This document shows positions 8,290 to 17,274 of a DNA stretch of 64,000 bases, piece by piece. The first letter of the stretch is position 1; the number at the start of each line of letters is the position of its first letter. The stretch comes from Collimonas sp. OK307 (GTDB lineage Bacteria > Pseudomonadota > Gammaproteobacteria > Burkholderiales > Burkholderiaceae_D). Both the position numbers and the translations under genes were made by a program. The stretch is from contig NZ_FOQI01000007.1 in NCBI RefSeq assembly GCF_900113705.1, positions 62,001 to 126,000 of the forward strand, read 5' to 3'. The notes beneath the pieces were generated by a model. The model made no database searches. It was not told the origin of the DNA and saw nothing but the letters and a program-made list of their open reading frames with translations.

Positions 8290-9660
8290 TGCCTTATCCG
8301 TTTCTTTCGCCGCCACCGGCCGTTCGGCCAGCTTGTGCTCCAGATAGTGGATGTTGGTGCCGCCTTCGATGAAACGGGCGTCAATCATCAGTTCGCGATG
8401 CAGCTGGATGTTGGTTTGTATGCCTTCCACAACCATTTCCGACAGAGCGATCTGCATCCGCCTGATAGCTTGCTCGCGAGTGGCGCCGTAAGAAATCACC
8501 TTGCCTACCATCGAATCGTAATGCGGCGGCACGAAATAGCCTGCATATGCATGCGAATCAACCCGGATGCCAGGGCCGCCAGGTGCATGCCATGACAGGA
8601 TTTTGCCAGGAGATGGCGTGAATTTGAACGGGTCTTCGGCGTTGATACGGCATTCGATCGCGTGGCCGGACAGCTGGATATCGCGTTGGCGGAAACGCAG
8701 CTTTTCGCCGGCCGCAATACGAATCTGTTCCTGCACGATGTCGATGCCGGTGATCATTTCGGTGATCGGATGCTCAACCTGAACCCGGGTATTCATTTCG
8801 ATGAAGTAGAACTCGCCGTTTTCATACAGGAATTCAAAGGTACCGGCGCCGCGGTAATCCATCTTGCGGCAAGCTTCGGCACAACGATCGCCGATTTTTT
8901 CGATGATCTTGCGCGGGATGCCTGGCGCCGGCGCTTCTTCGATAACCTTCTGGTGGCGGCGTTGCATCGAGCAATCGCGTTCACCCAGCCAGACGGCGTT
9001 CTTGAACTGGTCGGCGAGGATCTGGATTTCCACGTGGCGCGGATTTTCCAGGTACTTCTCCATATACACTTCCGGATTGCCGAACGCGGCGCCGGCTTCG
9101 GTCTTGGTCATGGTGACCGCGTTGGCCAGTGCCGCTTCGGTATGCACCACACGCATGCCGCGTCCGCCGCCGCCGCCGGCTGCCTTGATGATGACCGGAT
9201 AGCCGATCTTGCGGGCAATCTTGACGACTTCCTTCGGATCGTCCGGCAACGCGCCTTCAGAGCCCGGTACGCAAGGCACGCCGGCACGGATCATCGCTTG
9301 TTTGGCAGATACTTTATCGCCCATCAAGCGGATATTCGCCGGCCGCGGGCCGATGAAAACAAAGCCTGATTGCTCAACGCGTTCAGCGAAATCGGCATTT
9401 TCGGACAAGAAGCCGTAGCCAGGGTGGATTGCCTCGGCATCGGTGACTTCTGCCGCGCTGATGATGGCTGGCATGTTGAGATAGCTCAGGCTGGACGGCG
9501 CAGGGCCGATACAGACCGATTCATCTGCCAGTTTCACATACTTGGCGTCACGATCAGCCTCGGAATGGACCATCACGGTTTTGATGCCCATTTCACGGCA
9601 GGCGCGTTGGATGCGCAAGGCGATTTCGCCGCGGTTGGCGATAAGGATTTTTTCAAACAT
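8278..9660 (-). CDS. accC: Acetyl-CoA carboxylase, biotin carboxylase subunit
   Basis: 460 residues starting [25 protein letters not shown]. The ATP-grasp core has the glycine-rich loop [12 protein letters not shown], the biotin carboxylase signature near [21 protein letters not shown] and the catalytic [15 protein letters not shown]. The enzyme carboxylates the biotin on AccB, the first half-reaction of fatty-acid synthesis. It lies 170 bp downstream of accB on the same strand. The 3' end carries a 16-bp tandem duplication overlapping the stop codon (8261-8289). Confidence 0.97.
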   Translation of the reverse strand: MFEKILIANRGEIALRIQRACREMGIKTVMVHSEADRDAKYVKLADESVCIGPAPSSLSYLNMPAIISAAEVTDAEAIHPGYGFLSENADFAERVEQSGFVFIGPRPANIRLMGDKVSAKQAMIRAGVPCVPGSEGALPDDPKEVVKIARKIGYPVIIKAAGGGGGRGMRVVHTEAALANAVTMTKTEAGAAFGNPEVYMEKYLENPRHVEIQILADQFKNAVWLGERDCSMQRRHQKVIEEAPAPGIPRKIIEKIGDRCAEACRKMDYRGAGTFEFLYENGEFYFIEMNTRVQVEHPITEMITGIDIVQEQIRIAAGEKLRFRQRDIQLSGHAIECRINAEDPFKFTPSPGKILSWHAPGGPGIRVDSHAYAGYFVPPHYDSMVGKVISYGATREQAIRRMQIALSEMVVEGIQTNIQLHRELMIDARFIEGGTNIHYLEHKLAERPVAAKETDKAVKK

Positions 9661-9764
9661 AGTAATTGGTATATGCGTCGCTAAAAGTTAAGCGTTATCA
9701 AGCATTGGGTTGGTAACTCAGGCCTCGCATGACTGCGGAAGACGGCTCTGCATTAACAACCAGA

Positions 9765-9797
9765 ACGGCGAGATCCGTATGACGCGGATGCCGCCGT
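9765..9797. other. Hairpin in accB-accC spacer
   Basis: ACGGCG-ag-ATCCG, a 7-base loop, CGGAT-gc-CGCCGT forms an 11-bp stem with one internal loop in the 170-bp gap between accB and accC. There is no T-run on the coding side. It could be an RNA-stability or partial-termination element that tunes accC relative to accB; this is inference. Confidence 0.4.
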
Positions 9798-9830
9798 GCA
9801 GACTACTCAGTGATGACGTATTAGTATTAA

Positions 9831-10292
9831 TTAGCCAATAATAAACAATGGTTGGCCGAATTCGACCGGCTGGCCGTTTTCCACCAGGATCTTCTTCACT
9901 ACGCCAGAAACGTCGGCTTCGATTTCATTGAGCAATTTCATTGCTTCGATGATGCACAGGGTGCCGCCTTCTTTGATTTCCGAGCCGATTTCGACAAACG
10001 CCGGCGAGCCGGGAGCCGACGAACGGTAGAAAGTGCCGACCATAGGCGATTTGACAATATGGCCTTCCGGCACTACCTCTACCGGTGCCGCTGCAGCCAC
10101 TGGTGCCTGCGCTGGCGCCGCTACCTGGTATTGGGCAGGGTGTTGTTGTGGTTGCATCATGACAACCTGGTTTTGCTGGGAAGCAGACGACTTGACGATA
10201 CGGACCTTGCTTTCGCCTTCGGTCACTTCAAGCTCTTCGATGTCTGACTCCGCGACCAGGTCGATCAGCGTTTTGAGTTTTCTCAAATCCAT
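9831..10292 (-). CDS. accB: Acetyl-CoA carboxylase, biotin carboxyl carrier protein
   Basis: 153 residues from the ATG at 10292 ([23 protein letters not shown], the standard AccB N-terminus); the frame runs further upstream without homology. A Gln/Pro/Ala-rich linker precedes the biotinyl domain, where EAMKLLNE carries the biotin-accepting Lys119. The usual AMKM motif is AMKL here, a common variant. AccB shuttles carboxybiotin between AccC and the carboxyltransferase. It lies between aroQ and accC on the same strand. Confidence 0.96.
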   Translation of the reverse strand: MDLRKLKTLIDLVAESDIEELEVTEGESKVRIVKSSASQQNQVVMMQPQQHPAQYQVAAPAQAPVAAAAPVEVVPEGHIVKSPMVGTFYRSSAPGSPAFVEIGSEIKEGGTLCIIEAMKLLNEIEADVSGVVKKILVENGQPVEFGQPLFIIG

Positions 10293-10407
10293 ATGCAATC
10301 CTTCAGAATATATTAATGAAAAGCTATTTTCGTTTTTTTGACAGACAGACAGCTCAGCGCAGTCGCAAAGAACCTGCAAAGACTCAGTGCTACTGCAAGG
10401 CTATCAA

Positions 10408-10845
10408 CTAGAGTTTCTTAATGGCAAAATCAATTGCGGCACGGTAACCATCCACACCCAAACCACAAATGACACCCACTGCGACATCCGATAAATAGGA
10501 ATGATGTCGAAATGTTTCTCGCTGGTGGATGTTCGAGATGTGGACTTCTATAAAACGGATTGCCACTCCCGTTAATGCGTCGCGTAAGGCCACGCTGGTA
10601 TGCGTAAGCCCGCCGGGGTTGATCACAATGGCGTCGACACCTTCTGTTTTGGCCGCGTGGATGCGGTCTATCAGTGCGCCTTCGTGATTGCTTTGGAAGT
10701 GCTCAAGCCGAGCCCCGGCAGCAGTTGCCTGGACCCGTGCTGCTTGTTCGACATCGCTGAGCGTGGTCGAACCGTAGACTTCTGGCTCTCTTGTACCCAG
10801 CAAATTCAGGTTGGGTCCGTTGAGTAGAAGTATATTTTTTGCCAT
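10408..10845 (-). CDS. aroQ: 3-dehydroquinate dehydratase, type II
   Basis: 145 residues, the usual size. Type II motifs are clear: [19 protein letters not shown] with the catalytic Arg/Tyr loop, [33 protein letters not shown] and the C-terminal [11 protein letters not shown]. It dehydrates 3-dehydroquinate to 3-dehydroshikimate in the shikimate pathway; the next enzyme, aroE, is encoded at 18.2 kb on the other strand. It lies between tlpA and accB, an arrangement also known from other beta- and gammaproteobacteria (aroQ-accB-accC). Confidence 0.96.
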   Translation of the reverse strand: MAKNILLLNGPNLNLLGTREPEVYGSTTLSDVEQAARVQATAAGARLEHFQSNHEGALIDRIHAAKTEGVDAIVINPGGLTHTSVALRDALTGVAIRFIEVHISNIHQRETFRHHSYLSDVAVGVICGLGVDGYRAAIDFAIKKL

Positions 10846-10974
10846 GGAGATGATGCTCCGTTTGACGATGATGGCCGCATTTTGCCGTCAAATGACGCTG
10901 ACTGGCAAGGGGAAATTTGTTTCTGTTAAATTTCAGCGGGGCAATGTTAATTATTTTTCCCGAGTGCGCCAAGG

Positions 10975-11496
10975 CTACAGCAATCCCAGGTCTTGTCGTA
11001 ACTCGTCAAATTTAATGCTACCCAGATACATTTTTTTTACCTGGCCATCGCGGCCTATCAAGACGGTAAAGGGCAGGCCGCCGCTCTGGTTGCCGAACTG
11101 CCGCAGCAGCGCAGTGGCGCCAGTACCGGCTACATATAATGGGTAAGAGATTTTGTACTTTTCTGCAAATTTAGCTATGTTGTCGGCGGAATCGATACCG
11201 ATGCCGACGATTTGAATATTTTTAGCAGCTATCTCAGCTTGCAGGGCATTCAGTTCCGGCATCTCTTCCACGCATGGCGCGCACCAGGTTGCCCAAAAAT
11301 TGACGACCAGGGGTTTGCCCTTCCATTGTGACAATGCAGTGCTCTTGCCACTGGCGTCAGGTATTTCCTGGGCCAGCAGACTGGCTACCGCCACGCTTTC
11401 AGGAGATGCCGGCGTATGGCGTTGAACGCCAAAATAAACGCCGATCACGCAAAATAGAATGGCAATCGGCACAAATATGAATATATTTCTTTTCAT
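10975..11496 (-). CDS. TlpA-like membrane-anchored thioredoxin
   Basis: 173 residues. One N-terminal hydrophobic helix (IFIFVPIAILFCVIGVYFGV) serves as an uncleaved anchor or signal peptide. The thioredoxin fold follows with NFWATWCAPCVEEMPELNAL, whose WCAPC is the redox motif, and the cis-Pro region GLPFTVLIGRDG. Such TlpA/ResA proteins reduce disulfides in the periplasm, often for cytochrome maturation or copper delivery; the client here is unknown. The start codon overlaps the stop of the upstream unknown gene (TAATG), so translation is probably coupled. Confidence 0.88.
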   Translation of the reverse strand: MKRNIFIFVPIAILFCVIGVYFGVQRHTPASPESVAVASLLAQEIPDASGKSTALSQWKGKPLVVNFWATWCAPCVEEMPELNALQAEIAAKNIQIVGIGIDSADNIAKFAEKYKISYPLYVAGTGATALLRQFGNQSGGLPFTVLIGRDGQVKKMYLGSIKFDELRQDLGLL

Positions 11497-12149
11497 TAAT
11501 CTTCTTTTTGATTGTCTTCCGGATTGATCAATGCAAGCACCGCATTAAGATCGGCACGTTCGGCCCGTTTACCGGATGCGGCCCTGATACTACCGCGCAA
11601 ATCGTCAGTTTCATATAGGGTGAGATGAAGTCCTTCTTTTTTATACATGAAACTTACAGTTTCGACCGGGTCGTTATTACCACCGGTTTTAAGAGGTGGG
11701 CTGGTCGACAGCTCAAATTGCACATTCTTATTAAAAAGGAAAATTTCGACGTCTTTGGGGCTGTCGACAAACAAGTGTAAATAGATATCCGAGTGTTCCC
11801 CGGCAGTGCCGTTGAGGACGGCGCCTGTAAGATAAGGCTTAAATTGCGTTAGTTCACCCATGATTTCGGCGGCTATCCGGCGCAAATGCAAGAGGCGCGC
11901 CGGTTGGGTGTCGGCAAAGAACAGTGCGTTATAACTACGTACTTCTTCTTCGATCTGAGCGTTATCAGGCAGGAAATCACCGCGCGTTTTCCCACCACCT
12001 CGTTTGCTGCCGAGGCACAGCTCCACGGCTTTACGCTTCGCAGTGCCATAATCGGCGCCGTCCTCGGCGATCATGCGGGCCGCCGCCGCCGCAATTTCCG
12101 CGCGCAGCTGTTCTAGTTCAGGTGAAAGATTGGATGTCATGACCGGCAT
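11496..12149 (-). CDS. Unknown protein divergent from mpl, nucleotidyltransferase-like motif
   Basis: 217 residues if the ATG at 12149 is used; one at 12140 is also possible and neither has a good ribosome binding site. I cannot assign a family with confidence. The N-terminal third is helical (SPELEQLRAEIAAAAARMI, then a Lys/Gly-rich stretch KRGGGKTRGD). The middle segment LTGAVLNGTAGEHSDIYLHLFV resembles the G-x-x-x-x-x-S-D-hydrophobic core of minimal nucleotidyltransferases, but without an obvious second and third acidic ligand. The C-terminus is charged and soluble. It is co-transcribed with tlpA (TAATG overlap) and divergent from mpl. Confidence 0.7.
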   Translation of the reverse strand: MPVMTSNLSPELEQLRAEIAAAAARMIAEDGADYGTAKRKAVELCLGSKRGGGKTRGDFLPDNAQIEEEVRSYNALFFADTQPARLLHLRRIAAEIMGELTQFKPYLTGAVLNGTAGEHSDIYLHLFVDSPKDVEIFLFNKNVQFELSTSPPLKTGGNNDPVETVSFMYKKEGLHLTLYETDDLRGSIRAASGKRAERADLNAVLALINPEDNQKED

Positions 12150-12345
12150 GATAAATCCATTTGACCGCGCGCGTTCTGCTGTCCGTGAATACACTAAATA
12201 CAGGATTAAGCAGAATTTGAAACCGTTTGCCGGTTTTCAGTGCCTTACCTCCTCTTTTTTACTTTTTCCAGGCCCTGTTACCGGGTGCGGCGGCCGCTCA
12301 GGTAAAATCACGGTATTCCTCTTTTCAGCATAGTGAAACTCAAGA

Positions 12346-13758
12346 ATGCATATTCATATCCTTGGTATCTGCGGCACCTTTATGGGTGGTTTGGCGGTGC
12401 TGGCCAAACAGGCCGGGCATAAAGTCACCGGCTGCGATGCCAATGTGTACCCACCGATGAGTACCCAGCTCGAAGAGCAGGGGATTACCCTGATTCAAGG
12501 CTTCGGTGTCGAACAAACTGCTTTGCAGCCCGATTTGTACGTAATCGGCAATGTTGTGGTGCGTGGTAATCCGCTGATGGAAGAAATCCTGAATCGCGGC
12601 TTGCCCTATATCTCGGGTCCGCAATGGATCGGCGAGCATATTCTGCGCGACAAGTGGGTTCTGGCGGTGGCCGGCACCCACGGCAAGACCACGACTTCAG
12701 CAATGCTGGCCTGGATCCTGGAAGATGCCGGCTACGATCCGGGTTTTCTGATCGGCGGCGTGCCGATGAATTTTGGCATATCGGCGCGTTTGTCGGGTAA
12801 GACAGGCGCTGGCACAGAGGCATCGTCGTTCTTTGTTATCGAAGCCGATGAATACGATACGGCATTTTTCGACAAGCGCAGTAAATTCGTCCATTACCAT
12901 GCCAAGACCGCGATTCTGAATAACCTGGAATACGATCACGCCGACATCTTTCCTGATCTGGCGGCGATCGAAACCCAATTCCATCACTTGGTCCGCACCA
13001 TCCCTGGCGTCGGCCGGCTGATCGTTAATGGCCGCGAACCGGCATTGCAACGTGTGCTGGACCGCGGATGCTGGAGCGAAAAGGAATTTTTCGGCGGTGA
13101 TAACGACCAGCAGGGCTGGTCGCTGTACACGCAAGACAACGGCCACTTTGAAGTAGGTTTTAATGGCGAACCGCAGGGCACGGTGCAGTGGGAATTGAGC
13201 GGCGAGCATAACCGTATGAACGCCGTGGCCGCAATTGCCGCCGCCCGCCATGTCGGCGTACCGCCGGCGCAGGCCGTCGACGCCTTGTCCCGCTTTGAAA
13301 GTGTTAAACGGCGCATGGAATTGCGCGGCAGCGTTCGCGAGATAGCGGTGTACGACGACTTTGCCCACCATCCAACCGCAATTGCGACCACGGTCGCCGG
13401 TTTGCGCAAAAAAGTAGGCGCGGCGCGGATCCTCGCGGTGTTGGAGCCGCGCTCGAACACGATGAAGCTGGGAGCCATGAAAGAAGCGCTGCCGGGTAGT
13501 TTGAGCGAGGCCGACCTGGTGTTCGGCTATGGCGCCAGGGGCACTGGAAAAGACGCGCTGGACTGGAACCTGGCCGCAGCTTTGCAGCCGCTTAGCAGCA
13601 AAGCGAGTACTTACGACCAGCTCGACCAGCTGGTGGCGGCGATAGTCAAGGCGGCCCAACCGGGGGACCAGATACTGGTGATGAGCAACGGCGGTTTCGG
13701 CGGCGTCCATCAAAAGATTCTGACTGCGCTTTCTTTGCCGTTGCCGGAATTGCAATGA
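12346..13758 (+). CDS. mpl: UDP-MurNAc:L-Ala-gamma-D-Glu-meso-DAP ligase
   Basis: 470 residues. It begins MHIHILGICGTFMGGLAVLAKQAGHKVTGCDANVYPPMS, the Mpl Rossmann domain, followed by the Mur-ligase ATP loop AGTHGKTTTSAMLAWIL, the EADEYDTAFFDKRSKFVHY and NLEYDHADIF motifs, and the C-terminal YDDFAHHPTAIATTVAGLR. Mpl attaches recycled murein tripeptide to UDP-MurNAc, linking wall turnover to precursor synthesis in the cytoplasm. Mpl, not MurC, is indicated by the GICGTFMGG start and length. Its stop overlaps the yqiA start (ATGA), and yqiA overlaps ubiC, so this is a tight three-gene unit. Confidence 0.96.
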   Translation: MHIHILGICGTFMGGLAVLAKQAGHKVTGCDANVYPPMSTQLEEQGITLIQGFGVEQTALQPDLYVIGNVVVRGNPLMEEILNRGLPYISGPQWIGEHILRDKWVLAVAGTHGKTTTSAMLAWILEDAGYDPGFLIGGVPMNFGISARLSGKTGAGTEASSFFVIEADEYDTAFFDKRSKFVHYHAKTAILNNLEYDHADIFPDLAAIETQFHHLVRTIPGVGRLIVNGREPALQRVLDRGCWSEKEFFGGDNDQQGWSLYTQDNGHFEVGFNGEPQGTVQWELSGEHNRMNAVAAIAAARHVGVPPAQAVDALSRFESVKRRMELRGSVREIAVYDDFAHHPTAIATTVAGLRKKVGAARILAVLEPRSNTMKLGAMKEALPGSLSEADLVFGYGARGTGKDALDWNLAAALQPLSSKASTYDQLDQLVAAIVKAAQPGDQILVMSNGGFGGVHQKILTALSLPLPELQ

Positions 13759-14351
13759 TTTTGTATCTGCACGGTTTTCGCTCTTCGCCCCAATCGTTCA
13801 AGGCGCGTCTGCTAGCCGAGCGCATGCAGCAGCTGGGGCGGGCTGCCGAATATCTGTGTCCGCAACTGCCGGCATCACCAGCTGCCGCGATTGCTTTGGC
13901 GCGCGGCTGCCTTCAAGATTGCGATCCGGCTGACCTGACCCTGATCGGCTCCTCGCTGGGCGGTTACTACGCCACCTGGCTGGCTGAGCAACTGGGCTGT
14001 CGTGCGGTGTTGCTGAATCCGGCAGTCAAGCCGCCGCGCGACCTGGAAAAATATGTCGGGGTCAGTACCCAGTATCATTCCGATAAGCCATTTGAGTTCA
14101 AGCGCGAGTACATCGAAGAATTACAGGCTTTACAGATCGAACAAATCACCCGCCCGGAGCGTTATTTCCTGATTGCCGCCACTGGTGACGAAGTGCTCGA
14201 CTGGCAAGAAATGGTCGGCCACTATCCGCAAGCGAGACAGCTGGTGATACAAGGCAGCGATCATGGCATCAGCGAATTCGCCGAGTATGCCGATACGGTG
14301 CTGGCATTTTGCGGGATTGCAATCGACCCCGCATCGACGGCGAGGATTTGA
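13755..14351 (+). CDS. yqiA: YqiA-like alpha/beta-hydrolase (esterase)
   Basis: 198 residues. MILYLHGFRSSPQSFKA is the YqiA/UPF0227 N-terminus with the oxyanion HG motif. LIGSSLGGYYATWLAEQLG holds the nucleophile Ser (GSSLGG), TGDEVLDW the acid and GSDHGISEF the catalytic His. E. coli YqiA is an esterase acting on short acyl-CoA or esters; the physiological substrate is not established. It overlaps mpl upstream by 4 bases and the chorismate lyase gene downstream by one base (TGATG). Confidence 0.88.
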   Translation: MILYLHGFRSSPQSFKARLLAERMQQLGRAAEYLCPQLPASPAAAIALARGCLQDCDPADLTLIGSSLGGYYATWLAEQLGCRAVLLNPAVKPPRDLEKYVGVSTQYHSDKPFEFKREYIEELQALQIEQITRPERYFLIAATGDEVLDWQEMVGHYPQARQLVIQGSDHGISEFAEYADTVLAFCGIAIDPASTARI

Positions 14352-15013
14352 TGTCACGTTCCCGTACGTACGCCCGATGGCATGATCATGCCAACGCCGT
14401 CGATCCTTCCGTTCATTTGCGCGACTGGCTGACCGATAGGGTCTCGCTGACCTATAAGCTGATGGCGCATTGCCAACAATTTCGGGTCCAGCGCTTGCGC
14501 CAGCAGCGCGCCATGTGCCTGGCCGAGGAATGGCAGGCAATCGGCTTGCCGCGCCGCCTCCAAGTGCAGGAGCGGGATGTCTTGCTGCGCTGCGACGACC
14601 ATCCCATGGTGTTGGGACACACGGTGCTGGCACTCGACGCGACGACCACTGAATGGCCGTTTTTCGGCACCCTCGGTGAGCGCTCACTTGGCACCACGCT
14701 GTTCGGCGATCCGCTGGTGCAGCGTGGCCAGTTGCAATTTGCCCGGCTGTACGGCGATCATCCATTGGTGCGGCGCATGTGCGCTGCCAGTGGCAAGGAC
14801 AATTTTCCTTACCCTTTATGGGCTAGGCGCTCGGCCTTCCGCCGTAAAACCGGCGTCATGCTGGTGACAGAAGTATTTTTTCCCGAGATCGAGGAGTTGC
14901 GGCGCGCGCGTCCGGACATAAAATTATTGTCCCCCGATTTTTCCGTTTCCTCTGATCTGTCCAGGCATATTCATCCGGCTCATCAATTATTATCATTTGG
15001 CGCTGCAAGATAA
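14351..15013 (+). CDS. ubiC: Chorismate lyase
   Basis: 220 residues from the ATG at 14351, which overlaps the yqiA stop. UbiC features include LRDWLTDRVSLTYKLMAH near the N-terminus, a VLLRCDDHPMVLGHTVLAL strand pair, LGERSLGTTLFGDP and a C-terminal LWARRSAFRRKTGVMLVTEVFFPEI with the Glu near the active site. UbiC removes pyruvate from chorismate to give 4-hydroxybenzoate, the first committed step of ubiquinone synthesis. The protein is somewhat longer than E. coli UbiC (about 165) at the N-terminus, as usual in betaproteobacteria. Confidence 0.88.
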   Translation: MSRSRTYARWHDHANAVDPSVHLRDWLTDRVSLTYKLMAHCQQFRVQRLRQQRAMCLAEEWQAIGLPRRLQVQERDVLLRCDDHPMVLGHTVLALDATTTEWPFFGTLGERSLGTTLFGDPLVQRGQLQFARLYGDHPLVRRMCAASGKDNFPYPLWARRSAFRRKTGVMLVTEVFFPEIEELRRARPDIKLLSPDFSVSSDLSRHIHPAHQLLSFGAAR

Positions 15014-15072
15014 ACAAACAAGCACGAAGTGCTGGCAGCGGTATCATCAGAAATCCACACGTAAAGCATGCA

Positions 15073-17166
15073 ATGAATCTATTTTTTGAAGAGTCCGGCG
15101 ACTTTAAAGCAGGTGTCGTACTGTCGCAGCAAGGCGAGGCCTATCAGGTCGAACTGCAATCGGGCAAACGCAGCAAGGTCAAGTCCAAGGACGTGTTGCT
15201 GCAATTCACCACGCCGACACCACAGCAATTGTTGGAAGACGCGCAACAAATCGCGCAACAGATCGAGCTCGATTTCCTGTGGGAAGTCGCAGGCCAGGAT
15301 GAGTTCGGATTTGCCGAACTGGGCGCGGAATATTTTGGCCATGCGCCGCTGCCGGCAGAAGCTGCGGGTTTGTTGTTAAGCCTGCACACAGCGCCGATTT
15401 ATTTTTATAAAAAGGGCAAGGGCCGTTACAAGGCCGCGCCGGAAGCCTCGCTGAAAGCAGCCCAGGCCGGTATCGAAAAGAAAAGACAGCAAGCCCTGGT
15501 CCAGGCCGAATACGTCGCACAGCTGAAGGCAGGGAAATTGCCTGATGTGATGAAGCCGCTGGCGCTGCAGCTCTTGTTCAAGCCGGACAAGAATAGCCTC
15601 GAATACAAGGCGCTGGAGGCCGCTTGCAATGAGTTGCAAACTTCGCCGCAGCGCTTGATGCTGACGGTCGGCGGTATAGCCTCGCCAAAGGAATTGCATC
15701 TGTCCAAATTCCTGCTGGAATTTTTCCCCAAAGGTTCGGGATTTCCAAAGATCGCGATTCCTGCAGTGGCGGATCTGCCTCTGGCGCCGGTGCTGGCATT
15801 TTCCATCGACGACGTGACCACGACTGAAATCGACGATGCCTTGTCGGTACAGACGCTGGCAGACGGCAAGATACGGATCGGGATTCATATCGCCGCCCCG
15901 GGCCTGGGCATCAAGCGCGGCGATGCGCTGGACGCGATTGCTCGCCAGCGCATGTCGACCGTGTACATGCCAGGCGACAAGATCACCATGCTGCCGGACG
16001 AACTGGTAGAAGCTTTCACCTTGGCCGAAGGGAAAAGCTGTCCGGCGCTGTCGCTGTACGCCACGCTCGATCCTGCCGACTGGAGTGTGATCAGCACAGA
16101 AACCAAGGCTGAACTGGTGCCGATTTCCGCCAACCTGCGCCACAACACGCTCGACGATCTGGTGACAGAAGAAAATCTCGCCAACGACGCCGGCGACTAT
16201 CCGCACAAAGCTGATATTGCCGTGTTGTGGAAATGGATACAAGTGCTGGAGCAAGGCCGCATGGCCAAGCGCGAAAGTTTCGGCTTGCGGCCCGAGCAGA
16301 ACAACCGGGTCGATTTCAATTTCTATGTGGAAGACGATGTTGTCACCATCGCGCGCCGCAAGCGCGGTGCGCCGCTGGACAAGATCGTCGCCGAATTGAT
16401 GATTTTTGCCAACAGCAGCTGGGGTAAGCTGATGTCCGATCATGGCGTGCCTGGCATTTATCGTGCGCAAGGTGGCGGCAGCGGCGGCTGGACGGCCAAG
16501 ATGCAGGTGCGCATGGTTACCCACGCTGCGCCGCATCAAGGGTTAGGGGTCGATCAATACGCGTGGAGCACGTCGCCGTTGCGTCGTTATACCGACCTGG
16601 TCAACCAGTGGCAGATCCTGGCCTGCGTCGAAGGTGGCGTCGCTGCACCGCTGGTAGCGCCATTCAAACCGCGCGACGCCGATTTGTTTGCGATCGTTTC
16701 CGGTTTTGATGCCGCGTATTCAGGCTATGGCGATTTCCAGTCGAATATGGAACGTTATTGGTGCCTGCGTTGGCTGGAGCAGGAGCAAGCGCGCCAGGTT
16801 GAGGCAGCTGTGCTGAAAGATGAAATTCTGCGACTGGCCGAGATTCCGTTGATCATCAAATTGCCAGGCATGCAACAGCTGGCGCGCGGAACCCAGGTCA
16901 AGCTGGATATCATCCGTTGGGACGAGATCGATTTGACGGTCGAGGCACGCTTGCTGGAAGTCTGCGCAGCGCCAAGCGCGGATGCTGAACAACCGGAGCC
17001 GGATGAAGATGAAATTTCTGAAGAGCTGGATGCCGCAATGGATATGCCGCATGAAGTGGTTGAGACAGCGGTCGAGGTAGCGCCGGCGGATCAGGCAACT
17101 AGCGAAGATGCTCCGGTCGTCGAACTTGAGGGCACCATCCAGGAGACCAAACCGCTGGCAGAATGA
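15073..17166 (+). CDS. Ribonuclease II family exoribonuclease (RNB domain)
   Basis: 697 residues. The RNB catalytic domain starts near residue 240 with SIDDVTTTEIDDALSV, the four-Asp metal site of 3'-5' exoribonucleases, and continues to the RNA-clamping YAWSTSPLRRYTDLVNQWQ. A small S1-like beta segment precedes the C-terminus, which ends in about 60 very acidic residues. The N-terminal part lacks a clear pair of cold-shock domains, so it is an RNase II variant of the Burkholderiales type. The family degrades RNA processively from the 3' end. It stands alone on the plus strand, 60 bp after ubiC. Confidence 0.9.
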   Translation: MNLFFEESGDFKAGVVLSQQGEAYQVELQSGKRSKVKSKDVLLQFTTPTPQQLLEDAQQIAQQIELDFLWEVAGQDEFGFAELGAEYFGHAPLPAEAAGLLLSLHTAPIYFYKKGKGRYKAAPEASLKAAQAGIEKKRQQALVQAEYVAQLKAGKLPDVMKPLALQLLFKPDKNSLEYKALEAACNELQTSPQRLMLTVGGIASPKELHLSKFLLEFFPKGSGFPKIAIPAVADLPLAPVLAFSIDDVTTTEIDDALSVQTLADGKIRIGIHIAAPGLGIKRGDALDAIARQRMSTVYMPGDKITMLPDELVEAFTLAEGKSCPALSLYATLDPADWSVISTETKAELVPISANLRHNTLDDLVTEENLANDAGDYPHKADIAVLWKWIQVLEQGRMAKRESFGLRPEQNNRVDFNFYVEDDVVTIARRKRGAPLDKIVAELMIFANSSWGKLMSDHGVPGIYRAQGGGSGGWTAKMQVRMVTHAAPHQGLGVDQYAWSTSPLRRYTDLVNQWQILACVEGGVAAPLVAPFKPRDADLFAIVSGFDAAYSGYGDFQSNMERYWCLRWLEQEQARQVEAAVLKDEILRLAEIPLIIKLPGMQQLARGTQVKLDIIRWDEIDLTVEARLLEVCAAPSADAEQPEPDEDEISEELDAAMDMPHEVVETAVEVAPADQATSEDAPVVELEGTIQETKPLAE

Positions 17167-17274
17167 ACTGTCGCTGTAATTTCACGACGGGCGAAGAAAG
17201 CAACGGTAAATTTCCCGTAGGCATCTCGCTTTGTCGTAGAATCCCTCTCTTTTATAGCGACTTTTAGCTCACGC

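Noticed and set aside
12697-13755. 352-codon minus-strand frame opposite mpl
   Set aside because: mpl is a clear full-length enzyme; the antisense frame is a codon-bias artefact.
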